Assembly (NCBI RefSeq): GCF_001187725.1
Contig: NZ_LGIQ01000005.1
Span: 832,579-867,348 of the forward strand
Reading direction: 5' to 3'
Origin: Brevibacillus reuszeri
GTDB taxonomy: Bacteria > Bacillota > Bacilli > Brevibacillales > Brevibacillaceae
DNA length: 34,770 bases
Positions 13,181 through 22,025 of this stretch are shown here, piece after piece; the first letter of the stretch is position 1; each line of letters opens with the position of its first letter. A model generated the notes under the pieces. The model saw only the letters and a program-made list of their open reading frames with translations. It ran no database searches and was not told the origin of the DNA. The translations under genes and the position numbers were made by a program.

Positions 13181-13225
13181 AAGCCCTGTTCCTTCTCATG
13201 AAGCGGTTACAGGGCTTGTTTGATG
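13181..13225 (+). terminator. Terminator after the AHSA1-like gene
   Basis: AAGCCCTGT and ACAGGGCTT arms around a 19-nt loop, followed by GTTTGATGTT. The T-tract is weak. No other feature is seen in 13163-13303. Confidence 0.6.
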
Positions 13226-13303
13226 TTATTCGCCTATTATTTTGCCTACATCGATTAGGGAGGGATCTACTAGCTGTTGGTTCTTCATGCTGCTTAGGAG
13301 AGG

Positions 13304-13732
13304 CTAACGAGTGTGAACAGTAGCACGAGGGCAGCGTTTTTGAACTTCTGCCAAAAAGGCTTCCTCATCCAGGGGAGAGATGTAGATGATATCGTACTTG
13401 TTGTAGAGAATCTCAAGTCTTTGGGCGGATGTAGCTGCACTTGCAACGACGGAACGAACAGACTTAACACTTGTGATGCTTTCGAGAGGAATGATTTTTT
13501 TGAACGGGCCGTTGTGAATCACCAAAGTGGATTCGGTTACGTAATAGACGGTACCAAGCCAGATCCAGAGCAACAATCCAGCTACACCAAAGGAGATAAT
13601 GAAAACCACGGTTCCACCCACAGCATCCGCACCGCTGATGAGAAGAGGTGAGAGGCCAGAAAAAATAGCGAGCAAAACGCAGGCCCAAATGGTGATAGAT
13701 AACCATAAATCCCGTCTGGTAACAAACCTCAT
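13304..13732 (-). CDS. Bacterial PH-domain membrane protein
   Basis: 142 aa from ATG at 13732, where GGGGTG is the ribosome binding site; the upstream ATG at 13744 overlaps it. Two membrane helices (LWLSITIWACVLLAIFSGL and TVVFIISFGVAGLLLWIWLG) are followed by a cytosolic domain: TVYYVTESTLVIHNGPFKKI, IPLESITSVKSV and a strand IIYISPLDEEAFLAEVQKRC. This is the layout of bacterial PH-like (DUF304-type) proteins. Role unknown. Stands alone on the minus strand. Confidence 0.75.
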   Translation of the reverse strand: MRFVTRRDLWLSITIWACVLLAIFSGLSPLLISGADAVGGTVVFIISFGVAGLLLWIWLGTVYYVTESTLVIHNGPFKKIIPLESITSVKSVRSVVASAATSAQRLEILYNKYDIIYISPLDEEAFLAEVQKRCPRATVHTR

Positions 13733-13907
13733 GTCACACCCCATCCTTTACCTGTAAAAAGATTGCTGTAAATCTATTCCAAATTATAACATGCTTATAT
13801 GGCTGTATCCAGTTGAGGTGTACGAAACTTTTGGATTTTGAAACAAGTCAAAGTTGTGCTACGCTATTTGTGTTAATTTTATCCATCAATGACAAAGGAG
13901 CGAGTCC

Positions 13908-14564
13908 ATGAACTATTTTACGAAGGACTGGTATGGAGAAATGCAAGTATACGGATTTTTAACCTTTCCTGAAACGATAGAAGATTGGGAAGAGAACCTC
14001 GCCTATTATGAATCAGAAGGAATCAATTACAAAGAGAATTTGCAGCGGGAGATAGAAGACCGCAAAGAAGACTTGCTGCGGTTTTTGCCAGCTTCGTTTC
14101 ATCCGTATATCCTCGATTATTCCATAAGATCCGAGTACCCTACACCCGAGCTGCGTGCGATGGCACAGCAATGGGAAGAGAATTATCGCAAACGAATGGA
14201 GCTTATCTGGCAAGATTACAACGCAATCTATCTGGCGAATAAGCATCTACTCCCCGAAAACGTCGTGCAATTACATGAAAAATCCCTGCATGATGCAACT
14301 GTTAAGGCATATGAAGTCCCATCGGATGATGTGCTTGTTCTTACACTGGATTGCAGCGGGGGTTTCCATTACTTCACGGATATCCAGCTGATCTTTACAG
14401 GTGTAAAAGAGCTTGTGATTCCGAAAAAGTGGCAGGGTGCCTGGTGGCTCTACAATGAGATTTACTCTACGGAACAGGGATTTGAGCTGCACGTCTTGTT
14501 TGATTGTCCCTTGCTAGAGTGGAAGATCGTTGCAGAAAATGTTCAGATCAAGGAAGTAAAATAG
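13908..14564 (+). CDS. DUF4085-like cytosolic protein
   Basis: 218 aa, ATG preceded by AAAGGAG (spacing 7). The opening MNYFTKDWYGEMQVYG and the later block VLVLTLDCSGGFHYFTDIQL followed by VKELVIPKKWQGAWWLYNEIY resemble DUF4085 proteins of spore-forming Firmicutes. There is no signal peptide or membrane segment; the protein is acidic and rich in Glu and aromatic residues. Function not known. Monocistronic. Confidence 0.6.
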   Translation: MNYFTKDWYGEMQVYGFLTFPETIEDWEENLAYYESEGINYKENLQREIEDRKEDLLRFLPASFHPYILDYSIRSEYPTPELRAMAQQWEENYRKRMELIWQDYNAIYLANKHLLPENVVQLHEKSLHDATVKAYEVPSDDVLVLTLDCSGGFHYFTDIQLIFTGVKELVIPKKWQGAWWLYNEIYSTEQGFELHVLFDCPLLEWKIVAENVQIKEVK

Positions 14565-14728
14565 ACGTGGTACGTGGAGCCTTTTGGAATGAGGAGGTTC
14601 TTTCATGTGAATTGGCCTTTTGACTCATAGGGTTTGGCCCAAGCCTTCATGTATGATGAATCTATGGGGCATTTTGGCAATCTGAACAGGCCGATCGTCA
14701 CACTATTAGCAGGTAAAGGGGTAGCACT

Positions 14729-15778
14729 ATGCGGGGAAAAAACAAAGCCATCATTTTTATCGCACTGATCGTCGTAGCGGCGTTAGGATTCGTGGGTTAC
14801 CGTTACTGGAGCCCAGTTTCACTGGCAGAAGGGTATTTGTATGAAGATAACTCCCATCTTCTTTATGCAAAAGTAATCCCGAATGAAAAGAATGTAAGTG
14901 TGAAAATTGTAGCGACAAAAGTAGAAAAAGAAACGGACGATATTCCTACTCTTACCAATCAGACGCTTCAGCTTACCGGGACGATCGATGGAGACAAGCT
15001 GGTTCTGACGCAGGCAGAGGGAACTGGGGAAGTACAGGCGAGGGTGAGTGCAAATGAGCTCGTTTTTCAAGGATCGATTGCAGGCATCGAGGGGAGTGAA
15101 ACCAAGCTGCGCGCAAGTCAGGCGGCTCCCTATGAAAATAAGCTGCAAGCATTAACTGCACAGGTCACACAGGAAGCGGAGCAAAAGAAAAAAGAAGTGG
15201 CAGAACGCAGGGCCAAAGAAGCGGCACGAGTTGATTTTGCTAAAAAGGTGGAACGGTCCGGCAAGCTCGCAGCGGATTTGCTGGAAACGTCACAGTATTT
15301 GACTGACATTCAATTTTCTGACGAGACCAGCTTCAACCAGGAGCAAGTGACTGAATTACAGGGGCTTTTGGACGAGCTGAACCAGTATGCCAAGCAGTCA
15401 GGTATGAACAAGACGGAATTTGAAGTGATGCAGGGTACAGCGGGCAGTATGAAGGTACTGGTTGATGGCATGAACACGATGGATGCATCCATTCAGGAAA
15501 AGAAAAAGAGCATGAATGATCTGATCGCTGTTCTGGAAACGGATATAGTGGATATCAAAACAGTATGGGATGAAATCAAGGCAAGTGTCCCCGATGCGCA
15601 AAAGCGGGAAGAAGCCGTGAACCAAGCGATTAAGACGGGGACAGATGCTGTACAAAAGGCGAAGCAGCAGCTGGCTTCCATTGAAAAAGAACAAACGGCA
15701 TTAAAGCAATCAGCAACCAAGCTCTATCAAGATGCAGTCAGTGTTGTTAGCCAAACGAAGGCCAAATACGCTTTTTAA
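14729..15778 (+). CDS. Membrane-anchored coiled-coil protein
   Basis: 349 aa, ATG after AAAGGGG (spacing about 7). An N-terminal membrane anchor (AIIFIALIVVAALGFVGY, residues 7-24) leads to an extracellular beta-rich part (about 30-130, with GTIDGDKLVLTQAEGTGEVQ). After it comes a long helical stretch from about 135 to the end, with a strongly charged segment around VTQEAEQKKKEVAERRAKEA and later VQKAKQQLASIEKEQTALK that fits a coiled coil. No family recognised. 14565-14728 upstream holds nothing I can support. Confidence 0.65.
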   Translation: MRGKNKAIIFIALIVVAALGFVGYRYWSPVSLAEGYLYEDNSHLLYAKVIPNEKNVSVKIVATKVEKETDDIPTLTNQTLQLTGTIDGDKLVLTQAEGTGEVQARVSANELVFQGSIAGIEGSETKLRASQAAPYENKLQALTAQVTQEAEQKKKEVAERRAKEAARVDFAKKVERSGKLAADLLETSQYLTDIQFSDETSFNQEQVTELQGLLDELNQYAKQSGMNKTEFEVMQGTAGSMKVLVDGMNTMDASIQEKKKSMNDLIAVLETDIVDIKTVWDEIKASVPDAQKREEAVNQAIKTGTDAVQKAKQQLASIEKEQTALKQSATKLYQDAVSVVSQTKAKYAF

Positions 15779-16003
15779 GCAAAATGTGGATAGCATAAAT
15801 TTGCTCGCGTTTTTCCATAGAAGAGTGGAGAACGTGGGCTTTTTTTGTACAACCAGCCGAGAATTTATCAAAGGCAGGGCAAGGTTTTTGGATGTAACGA
15901 TCTTTTCGGGTTTTCAGGATGGATTAATTATATTATTCTTAGTGTAATACTGTGGAATTGCAGGGGATCAAACACGAGAACATGCTTTTGCAGGAGGATG
16001 GCC

Positions 16004-16918
16004 ATGAGTGTCTATCAAAATATAACAGATTTAATCGGAAATACGCCGCTTGTTCGCTTGAATCGGATCGTTCCTGAGGGAGCCGCTGAAGTATTTGTGA
16101 AGCTGGAAAAATTCAATCCTTCGGGGAGTGTAAAGGATCGCGCTGCTTACAATCTGATTTTGACAGCTGAGCAAGCCGGTTTGATTCAGCCAGGCGATAC
16201 GATTATTGAGCCGACGAGTGGCAATACAGGAATCGGTCTTGCTATGAACGCGGCTGCCAAAGGCTATCGGGCGATTCTGGTCATGCCAGACAATATGTCC
16301 AAGGAGCGTATCAATATTTTGAAGGCATACGGTGCCGAGGTCGTCTTGACTCCCAGTGAATTGCGGATGCCCGGTGCAATCGCCAAGGCGGAAGAGCTGC
16401 AAAAAGAGATTCCGCGCAGCTTTATTCCCCAGCAATTCGAAAACAAGGCGAACCCGGACATTCACCGTGTGACTACAGCAAATGAAATCTATGAGCAAAC
16501 AAACGGATGCCTGGATGCATTCGTCGCTACTGCAGGAACGGGTGGAACGATTACCGGAACAGGAGAGGCGCTGCGTGAAAAATTGCCCGAGCTCTATATC
16601 GCCGTCGTAGAACCAAAAGGCTCTCCAGTGCTATCAGGAGGGAAACCGGGACCGCATAAGCTGGTGGGAACGAGCCCAGGCTTTGTTCCGAAAATCCTCA
16701 ACACGGACATTTATAACGAAATTATCCAAATCGCTGATGAGGATGCCCTGCAAACGATGAAGCAGCTAGGAGCACTGGAAGGAATACTGGTCGGGCCGTC
16801 TTCGGGGGCGTCTGTCTTTGCAGCGATTACGATTGCGAAAAGATTAGGTGCTGGCAAGCGTGTTGTCTGCATTGCTCCGGATACGGGCGAGCGCTACTTG
16901 AGCATGAATCTTTTTTAA
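16004..16918 (+). CDS. cysK: Cysteine synthase A (O-acetylserine sulfhydrylase)
   Basis: 304 aa from ATG at 16004, chosen because GGAGG lies 7 nt upstream; the open frame continues further left without family similarity. It makes L-cysteine from O-acetylserine and sulfide with pyridoxal phosphate. Visible marks: ITDLIGNTPLVRLN at the start, PLP lysine in NPSGSVKDRAAYN (about residue 42), substrate loop EPTSGNTGIGLAM (about 68-80), phosphate-binding GTGGTITGTGE (about 178) and the late VGPSSGASVFAA. Length and ends match the family. Cytosolic. Monocistronic, with a terminator right after the stop. Confidence 0.92.
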   Translation: MSVYQNITDLIGNTPLVRLNRIVPEGAAEVFVKLEKFNPSGSVKDRAAYNLILTAEQAGLIQPGDTIIEPTSGNTGIGLAMNAAAKGYRAILVMPDNMSKERINILKAYGAEVVLTPSELRMPGAIAKAEELQKEIPRSFIPQQFENKANPDIHRVTTANEIYEQTNGCLDAFVATAGTGGTITGTGEALREKLPELYIAVVEPKGSPVLSGGKPGPHKLVGTSPGFVPKILNTDIYNEIIQIADEDALQTMKQLGALEGILVGPSSGASVFAAITIAKRLGAGKRVVCIAPDTGERYLSMNLF

Positions 16919-16919
16919 T

Positions 16920-16953
16920 AAAAAAAGGCAGGGGAAGTTGTCCCTGCCTTTTG
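16920..16953. terminator. Bidirectional terminator between cysK and the M20 gene
   Basis: AAAAAAGGCAGGG and CCCTGCCTTTT arms around a 7-nt loop; A and T tracts allow it to serve both converging genes. Confidence 0.9.
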
Positions 16954-16957
16954 CCAT

Positions 16958-18148
16958 TTATTTATTCTGATGACGCTCTTGGTATGCGAGCAGTGCTGCG
17001 ATAAATACTTGTCCGGTCTGAATCATGGAACGCTCATCCACATCGAATTTTGGATGATGGTGTGGGTATGTCGCCTGGATTTCCGGGTTGCGTCCACCGA
17101 CCATAAAGAAAGTTGCTGGGCGCTCCTGTGCATAGTAGGCAAAATCCTCTCCGCCCATTCCAGGAGGCATTCGCAGAAGTCCTTCCTCGCCAAACAGGCG
17201 CAATACCTCGGCTTCTACATGAGCTGTTTCTTCCGGGTTATTCCATGTTGCCGGATAACCACGTTCGTAGCTTACCTCGCAGCTCGCACCAACAGCATGG
17301 CAGGTAGCTTCGACAATACGCTTCAACGATTGTTCTACAGCGGTGCGCACTTCCTCGTCATAGGTACGCACGGTTCCTTTCAGCTTGACCTGATCAGGAA
17401 TGACATTGTATGCTTCTCCGCCGCCGACGAACGAGCATACAGACACAACTACCTGTTTCAGAGGATCAACTTGACGGCTGGCGATTTGTTGCAGGTTCAT
17501 AACCACCTGACTGCCAAGAACGATTGGATCGATGGCAGTATGAGGATACGCCCCATGTCCACCTTTTCCATAGAGTACAACCTCAAAGCTGTCTGCAGCA
17601 GCAGTCACATATCCATTCGCGATGCCAACTTTGCCAACGGCGAAATCGGAAGCAACGTGTGCGCCGTATACAACGTCTACGCCATCAAGGCAGCCGTCCT
17701 CTACCATCGCTTTGGCTCCGCCTGGAGGCAGCTCCTCAGCAAATTGGTGCAGGAACACGACGTTTCCTGGCAGCTCGTCCTTGAATTCACTCAATACTTG
17801 TGCAACACCTAGTAAACCGGAAGTATGAATATCATGTCCGCAAGCATGCATCACACCTGGGATGCGCGATTTGTATTCCACGTCTTTTTCATCCTGAATT
17901 GGCAATGCATCGAAGTCGGCACGTAGCGCGACAGTCTTGCCGGGCTTGCCACCTTTGAGAAGACCTACTACACCCATGCCGCCTACACCTGTGCGCACCT
18001 CGATACCCAGCGAGGTAAGCTTGTCTGCTACTTTCTTCGCTGTGTTCTCCTCTTTAAAGGAAAGCTCAGGGTACATGTGCAGATCACGTCTGAATTGAAC
18101 CAGCTCGGGATAAATTTCCTGCAATCTGGCAAACAGTTTTTCTTGCAT
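16958..18148 (-). CDS. M20-family amidohydrolase (N-acyl-amino-acid type)
   Basis: 396 aa from ATG at 18148 with AAGGAG upstream. Zinc peptidase family M20D, which removes acyl groups from amino acids or related amides. Metal-binding motif GVMHACGHDIHTSGLLG (about 95-111), catalytic region FAEELPPGGAKAM (Glu pair about 137), dimerisation-domain GKGGHGAYPHTAIDP (about 193) and the C-terminal ligands GMGGEDFAYYAQE and TYPHHHPKFDVDE. All expected metal ligands are present. The exact substrate cannot be told. It has its own promoter and converges on cysK. Confidence 0.9.
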   Translation of the reverse strand: MQEKLFARLQEIYPELVQFRRDLHMYPELSFKEENTAKKVADKLTSLGIEVRTGVGGMGVVGLLKGGKPGKTVALRADFDALPIQDEKDVEYKSRIPGVMHACGHDIHTSGLLGVAQVLSEFKDELPGNVVFLHQFAEELPPGGAKAMVEDGCLDGVDVVYGAHVASDFAVGKVGIANGYVTAAADSFEVVLYGKGGHGAYPHTAIDPIVLGSQVVMNLQQIASRQVDPLKQVVVSVCSFVGGGEAYNVIPDQVKLKGTVRTYDEEVRTAVEQSLKRIVEATCHAVGASCEVSYERGYPATWNNPEETAHVEAEVLRLFGEEGLLRMPPGMGGEDFAYYAQERPATFFMVGGRNPEIQATYPHHHPKFDVDERSMIQTGQVFIAALLAYQERHQNK

Positions 18149-18200
18149 GGAACCCACTCCTTCTCACTTGGAAAAATATTGGATAGATACACTCTCATTC

Positions 18201-18230
18201 ATTATAGAAATATTCGAAATGATATTTCAA
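18201..18230 (-). promoter_or_regulatory. Sigma-A promoter of the M20 gene
   Basis: Minus strand TTGAAA, 18-nt spacer, TATAAT, about 50 nt before the start codon. It lies in the divergent gap to the sensor kinase. Confidence 0.65.
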
Positions 18231-18355
18231 TCTATGTTTTTCTGATTTATGACGGTTGAGAGGGGCAAGAGGGCGTTTAGTAGACATAAGTAAAGGTATT
18301 CGACTAGAATGGAGGAGGATACTGTCGAAAAACGTCGGAAATTGTTGGAGAGAAC

Positions 18356-19681
18356 ATGGCCACTATTCATTATAAAAATCCGAGAGTCCTGATCATCCTC
18401 TTGATATCAGGAATTCTTTTTTTCGTTATGACCTGTATTAGTATTGCGGCATCCTACTATAATACGATTCAAGCGGTCCGCCTTTCCGTTGCTAATCAGA
18501 GCATGAAGGCGGCTACTTCTGTTGCCGGAAATTTGGATGTCGCTACCTATCAGGCCTTTTTGGCTCATCCGGTAAAAGAGAATGCTGCGTATGAGCAAAT
18601 CAAAAAACAACTGGAAGATATGCGTGATCAATTGGGGGTCCTGCATCTATACACGCTGCGGGTCAACGATGATAATCAGGGGGCCAAGGTCATGATCGGT
18701 GCATTTCCACCTGATTCCAAAGTGGAGTCGACAATCGGCGATCCTTGTCATGTTTACCCGGAGCAGATCGTTAGCATTATGAATGGACAAACCTATTATT
18801 CCGCGATTATTCATGATCCTCTTTTCGGTGTATATATGTCTGCAGGTGCGCCGCTTCATGACAGTAATGGGAAAGTGATCGGCATCATCGGTGTGGACAC
18901 GGATATGGAGCAGGTAGATGGGATTGGCAGTGAGGTTGTCCGCCGCAGTATTCCTATTTTTATATTTCAAGGAATATTTGTCATTGTTCTCGTGCTGGTG
19001 ATTTTAGGGTTACAGTGCTGGTATCGCCGCGAGCTCAGGAAGGCAATCGGAGAAACAGAAGAGACGTATCAGGATGAGCTGCGCTCCGTGATTTCCTCGA
19101 TGCGCTCGATTCGTCATGACTTTGTCAATCATATGCAAGTATTGTACGGGTTGATCGAGTGCGGTTATTTTGACAAAGCGCGTGATTACGTCCAGTCGCT
19201 GATGAAGGAGACCAAACTGCTAGACTTGACTGTACGGATTGGAAATCCTGCGCTGATGGTCCTTTTCCATACGAAATGGGAGCAGGCAAAGTCCCGCAAA
19301 ATCGTGATGCAATTTGCTGAATGTCCAGATACATTTGAACAGATTCCCTCCATTGATTTAATCAAAATCTTATCGAATCTGATCGATAACGCCATTGATG
19401 CAGCGGCCGTATCGAGTGGGGAAAAACGAATCAGCATCGCTTGCCGGAAAGAAAAGAAGAAATATGTGTTTGAAGTGGAGAACACGGGTCAAGAGATTTT
19501 GCCCGAGCAGAGAGAGCAGCTGTTTGTGAATGGGTATTCTACGAAGGAATCGACAGGTGATGCCCAGCGAGGAACAGGCTTGTATATCGTAAATGACGTG
19601 GTACATAAACACAAAGGCACCATTGAAATAGAGTCGAATCAAGGCGTGACCCGATTTACGGTTCATTTGCCCGTCAAGTAA
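18356..19681 (+). CDS. Orphan sensor histidine kinase, Spo0B/CitA-type
   Basis: 441 aa. Membrane helix at about 10-32, extracellular PDC/Cache-like sensor (about 35-195, with HLYTLRVNDDNQ, GQTYYSAIIHDPLFGVYMSAG and GKVIGIIGVDTDMEQ), second helix at about 203-222. The kinase part has an H-box SIRHDFVNHMQVLYGLIE of the Spo0B/DcuS-CitA class (His about 256), N-box LSNLIDNAIDAA and G-box GTGLYIVNDVVHKHKG. It would autophosphorylate in response to an external ligand, perhaps a carboxylate. No response regulator gene is next to it, so the partner must be elsewhere. ATG start with GGAGAG upstream. Confidence 0.88.
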   Translation: MATIHYKNPRVLIILLISGILFFVMTCISIAASYYNTIQAVRLSVANQSMKAATSVAGNLDVATYQAFLAHPVKENAAYEQIKKQLEDMRDQLGVLHLYTLRVNDDNQGAKVMIGAFPPDSKVESTIGDPCHVYPEQIVSIMNGQTYYSAIIHDPLFGVYMSAGAPLHDSNGKVIGIIGVDTDMEQVDGIGSEVVRRSIPIFIFQGIFVIVLVLVILGLQCWYRRELRKAIGETEETYQDELRSVISSMRSIRHDFVNHMQVLYGLIECGYFDKARDYVQSLMKETKLLDLTVRIGNPALMVLFHTKWEQAKSRKIVMQFAECPDTFEQIPSIDLIKILSNLIDNAIDAAAVSSGEKRISIACRKEKKKYVFEVENTGQEILPEQREQLFVNGYSTKESTGDAQRGTGLYIVNDVVHKHKGTIEIESNQGVTRFTVHLPVK

Positions 19682-19707
19682 TGGAAGCATAGCTCTATTC
19701 TGCATGA

Positions 19708-19758
19708 GAAAAAGCCGTCTGCGTAAGGGACTGAACCCGTATGCGAACGGCTTTTTTG
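19708..19758. terminator. Bidirectional terminator between kinase and MFS gene
   Basis: AAAAGCCGT and ACGGCTTTTTT arms around a 28-nt loop that can form an inner stem. Located between the two converging genes. Confidence 0.8.
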
Positions 19759-19763
19759 TTAAC

Positions 19764-20951
19764 TTAAGCAGTTTGGTTGGAAACAGATTGATTCGTCGCA
19801 GCAGCTCCAGCATTGACTGGACGCGTGATGGAAAAAATAGCGAAGCCAAAGGAGATGACAACAAACAAAGCTCCTACCCACGGAGTGTAGATGACTGAGG
19901 ATTGTTCTACGACCATTCCCCCTGCTATGGAACCAAAAGCAATACCGAGATGCAGGGCAGACGTATTCAATCCGAGTGGAATGTCTGGAGCAGCGGGAGA
20001 AGAATAAATCAAATAATTTTGCTGGGCAGGTGAAATTGCCCAACTAAGCGCACTCCAGATGACCATGATAACCAAAAAAACAGGTAGTGATTGGGTGAAG
20101 AAGGGCAGTACGCCCATCACGAGAGCAAACAGCGGCACGATCCATAAAATCGCCTTTTGTGCCCCCCATTTATCGGAGAACCATCCCCCGACACCGCCAC
20201 CAGCGACAGCTGCAAGACCAAAAACAAAATAGATCAGGCTGAGCGTATTCGCTTCAATGCCCATGGTTGTCTTCAAGTAAGGTGTGAAGTACGCGTACAG
20301 CGTCAAATGACCAGTCAGCATGAACAAGGAGACGAGCAAGGCGCTGATGATCTTCCCGTTTTTCAGGATCGCAAATTGCTTACGTATGGGAACAGGCTCT
20401 GGTGTCTTTACCTTGGGCAAGAAATAGATCAGGAACAGCATCGAAATAATGCTTAGGGCTGCGATCAGCCAGAAAGGTGCGCGCCAACCAAATGCATGGC
20501 CAAGTGCCAGACCAACTGGGACTCCCAAGACGAGTGAACCGCTAATCCCCATAAAAATGATGCCGATCGCCCGGCCGCGGTAGGCAGGATCAACAATGCC
20601 AGCAGCGATCGTAATTGACAAAACAACCAAGAGCGAGCTGCTTGCGGCTGAAAGAATACGGGCTACCATAAGGACAGAATAAGAAGGGCTTATGGCTGCA
20701 AGTACATTGCTGAGGAAAAATACAGCCAAGGTGTACAAGTACAACGGCTTGCGCTCTACACGTCTGGTCAGGTGCAGAAGTAACGGAGCCGAGATCGAAA
20801 ACGCGAGAGAAAAAATCGTGATCAGTTGTCCAGCAGAGCTGATGGTGACTTGTAAATCCTGAGCAATCAAGTCAAGGGTACCGCCAATAATCAGCTCCAC
20901 TGTTCCAACGACAAAGGTAGCAATCGCCAAGATGAAAACACGTGGATTCAA
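19764..20951 (-). CDS. MFS exporter, DHA1/AraJ-like
   Basis: 395 aa with twelve predicted membrane helices. TTG start (TTGAATCCACGT) with GAGAGGAG about 9 nt upstream. The opening VFILAIATFVVGTVELIIGG and the loop between helices 2 and 3, TRRVERKPLYLYTL, followed later by RILSAASSSLLVV and GIVDPAYRGRAIGI, match the DHA1 drug/sugar exporter branch. Substrate unknown. A 32-bp palindrome lies 17 bp upstream of the start and is probably the operator, so expression is likely ligand-induced through a regulator encoded elsewhere. Confidence 0.88.
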   Translation of the reverse strand: MNPRVFILAIATFVVGTVELIIGGTLDLIAQDLQVTISSAGQLITIFSLAFSISAPLLLHLTRRVERKPLYLYTLAVFFLSNVLAAISPSYSVLMVARILSAASSSLLVVLSITIAAGIVDPAYRGRAIGIIFMGISGSLVLGVPVGLALGHAFGWRAPFWLIAALSIISMLFLIYFLPKVKTPEPVPIRKQFAILKNGKIISALLVSLFMLTGHLTLYAYFTPYLKTTMGIEANTLSLIYFVFGLAAVAGGGVGGWFSDKWGAQKAILWIVPLFALVMGVLPFFTQSLPVFLVIMVIWSALSWAISPAQQNYLIYSSPAAPDIPLGLNTSALHLGIAFGSIAGGMVVEQSSVIYTPWVGALFVVISFGFAIFSITRPVNAGAAATNQSVSNQTA

Positions 20952-20968
20952 AACAGAAAGCTCCTCTC

Positions 20969-21000
20969 AAAAAGGTTACTACCATGATAGTAACCTTTTT
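20969..21000. promoter_or_regulatory. Palindromic operator upstream of the MFS gene
   Basis: Perfect 13-bp arms (AAAAAGGTTACTA and TAGTAACCTTTTT) around 6 bases. The core GGTTACTA-N6-TAGTAACC has the symmetry of a winged-helix repressor site; TACTA/TAGTA half-sites are typical of HxlR/DUF24 regulators. A terminator for plus-strand transcription is the alternative, but no plus-strand gene lies upstream. Confidence 0.6.
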
Positions 21001-21105
21001 GGTTTTGCGCAACTTGAAAATCATGCTTTTTCCATAAGAAAACCCCTATCGAGGCATATTCAAGGAGGAGCGACCGCGTTTTAGCGGAAGGTTTCCATGC
21101 GCTCC

Positions 21106-21136
21106 AGAATTTATAAGCCTCGTGCGTATAAATTCT
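21106..21136. repeat. Inverted repeat in the gap before the TrmB-like gene end
   Basis: AGAATTTATA and TATAAATTCT, 10-bp perfect arms with an 11-nt loop, next to the TrmB-like terminator. AT-rich, no T-tract; function unclear. No gene is supported in 21001-21143. Confidence 0.5.
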
Positions 21137-21143
21137 TATACGT

Positions 21144-21180
21144 TAAAAAAGACTCTGGCATGGTAGCCAGAGCCAAAAAC
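21144..21180 (-). terminator. Terminator of the TrmB-like gene
   Basis: Minus-strand CTCTGGCT-ACCA-TGCCAGAG with one offset pair, then TCTTTTTTAA, directly after the stop codon at 21184. Confidence 0.85.
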
Positions 21181-21183
21181 AGA

Positions 21184-21942
21184 CTAATAGCGCAAACGAA
21201 TGAGCATGCTGCGAATTTCTTCATCACCAAACAGTAAGTCAAAATGCTTCTGCGTAATCCGCGTAAGCGCGACGTCATGGTAAAACGAATCAGCAAAAAA
21301 TTTTACAAAAGGCTGTGCGCGTGTTTTGATTGCTTGCCAGCCATTTTGCTCTTCGCCAGCAAAAATCAATTCATCCTGATCAACTACGATCAGCAAAACG
21401 CGCTCCAGTCCTTCGTGTCCCTGAGCCGGAACAAAGGAGTGTACGCGAGAGAGCTGTGTACGATTTTCCCCGATGATCAGTGCCTCTATCTCAACGCCGC
21501 TACGTTCTTTTTCTTCCAGCAACGGCAAAAATTCGTGGAATTCATCTTCCCAGGCTGATATTCGGATCGAACAGGTTGCACCTTGAATCAGTTGTTTGCA
21601 CTCCGCTCGAATTGATTCTGCTACTTTCAAGCTCCACACACGATCATCCCGCACCGTTTTTGGGGAAAGCGAGGAGGTCAGCTGCTTCACATCTGCTTGA
21701 AACTGTTGGGTCAGCTTTTCCACCAAGCTTGCCAAAGGAAGAGCTGTATATCTTTTTTTCTTTTCCGAGATCGTATCGAGCACCATCCCTTTTTCGACCA
21801 GACGATTCAGTACCTCGTAGATTTTGGCTTTGGGAACACCGGAATGCTTGACGACCATCGCAGCGTCCAATGGTTCTGCACTCGAAGCCAGTGCTTCATA
21901 TACTTTACTCTCATAGAGGGAAAAACCGAACGATTGCAGCAT
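21184..21942 (-). CDS. TrmB-family transcriptional regulator
   Basis: 252 aa from ATG at 21940-21942, which has TTGGAGG about 9 nt upstream; the longer open frame is not supported. N-terminal winged helix-turn-helix: LQSFGFSLYESKVYEAL, PLDAAMVVKHSGVPKAKIYEV with the recognition helix, and the wing LDTISEKKKRYTALP (residues 1-75). A helix follows (about 80-105), then a phospholipase-D-like effector part (about 115-245: CSIRISAWEDEFHEFLPLLEE, GVEIEALIIGENR, LLIVVDQDELIFAGEE). TrmB proteins sense sugars or related small molecules. It follows the MFS gene after an 83-bp gap in the same direction and may control it. Confidence 0.85.
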   Translation of the reverse strand: MLQSFGFSLYESKVYEALASSAEPLDAAMVVKHSGVPKAKIYEVLNRLVEKGMVLDTISEKKKRYTALPLASLVEKLTQQFQADVKQLTSSLSPKTVRDDRVWSLKVAESIRAECKQLIQGATCSIRISAWEDEFHEFLPLLEEKERSGVEIEALIIGENRTQLSRVHSFVPAQGHEGLERVLLIVVDQDELIFAGEEQNGWQAIKTRAQPFVKFFADSFYHDVALTRITQKHFDLLFGDEEIRSMLIRLRY

Positions 21943-22025
21943 AAATACATCCTCCAACCCAATCCGTATCATTTTTCTTGATGGTAACTGGAATGGTTGG
22001 TTTTTGCAACAGAGCGAGTATACTG

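Noticed and set aside
14565..14728. A small gene after AGGAGG near 14594
   Set aside because: The ATG with correct spacing is followed at once by TGA.
21096..21240. Plus-strand frame of about 47 codons starting at the ATG near 21097
   Set aside because: It runs through an inverted repeat, the TrmB-like terminator and the 3' end of that gene; no ribosome binding site at suitable spacing.
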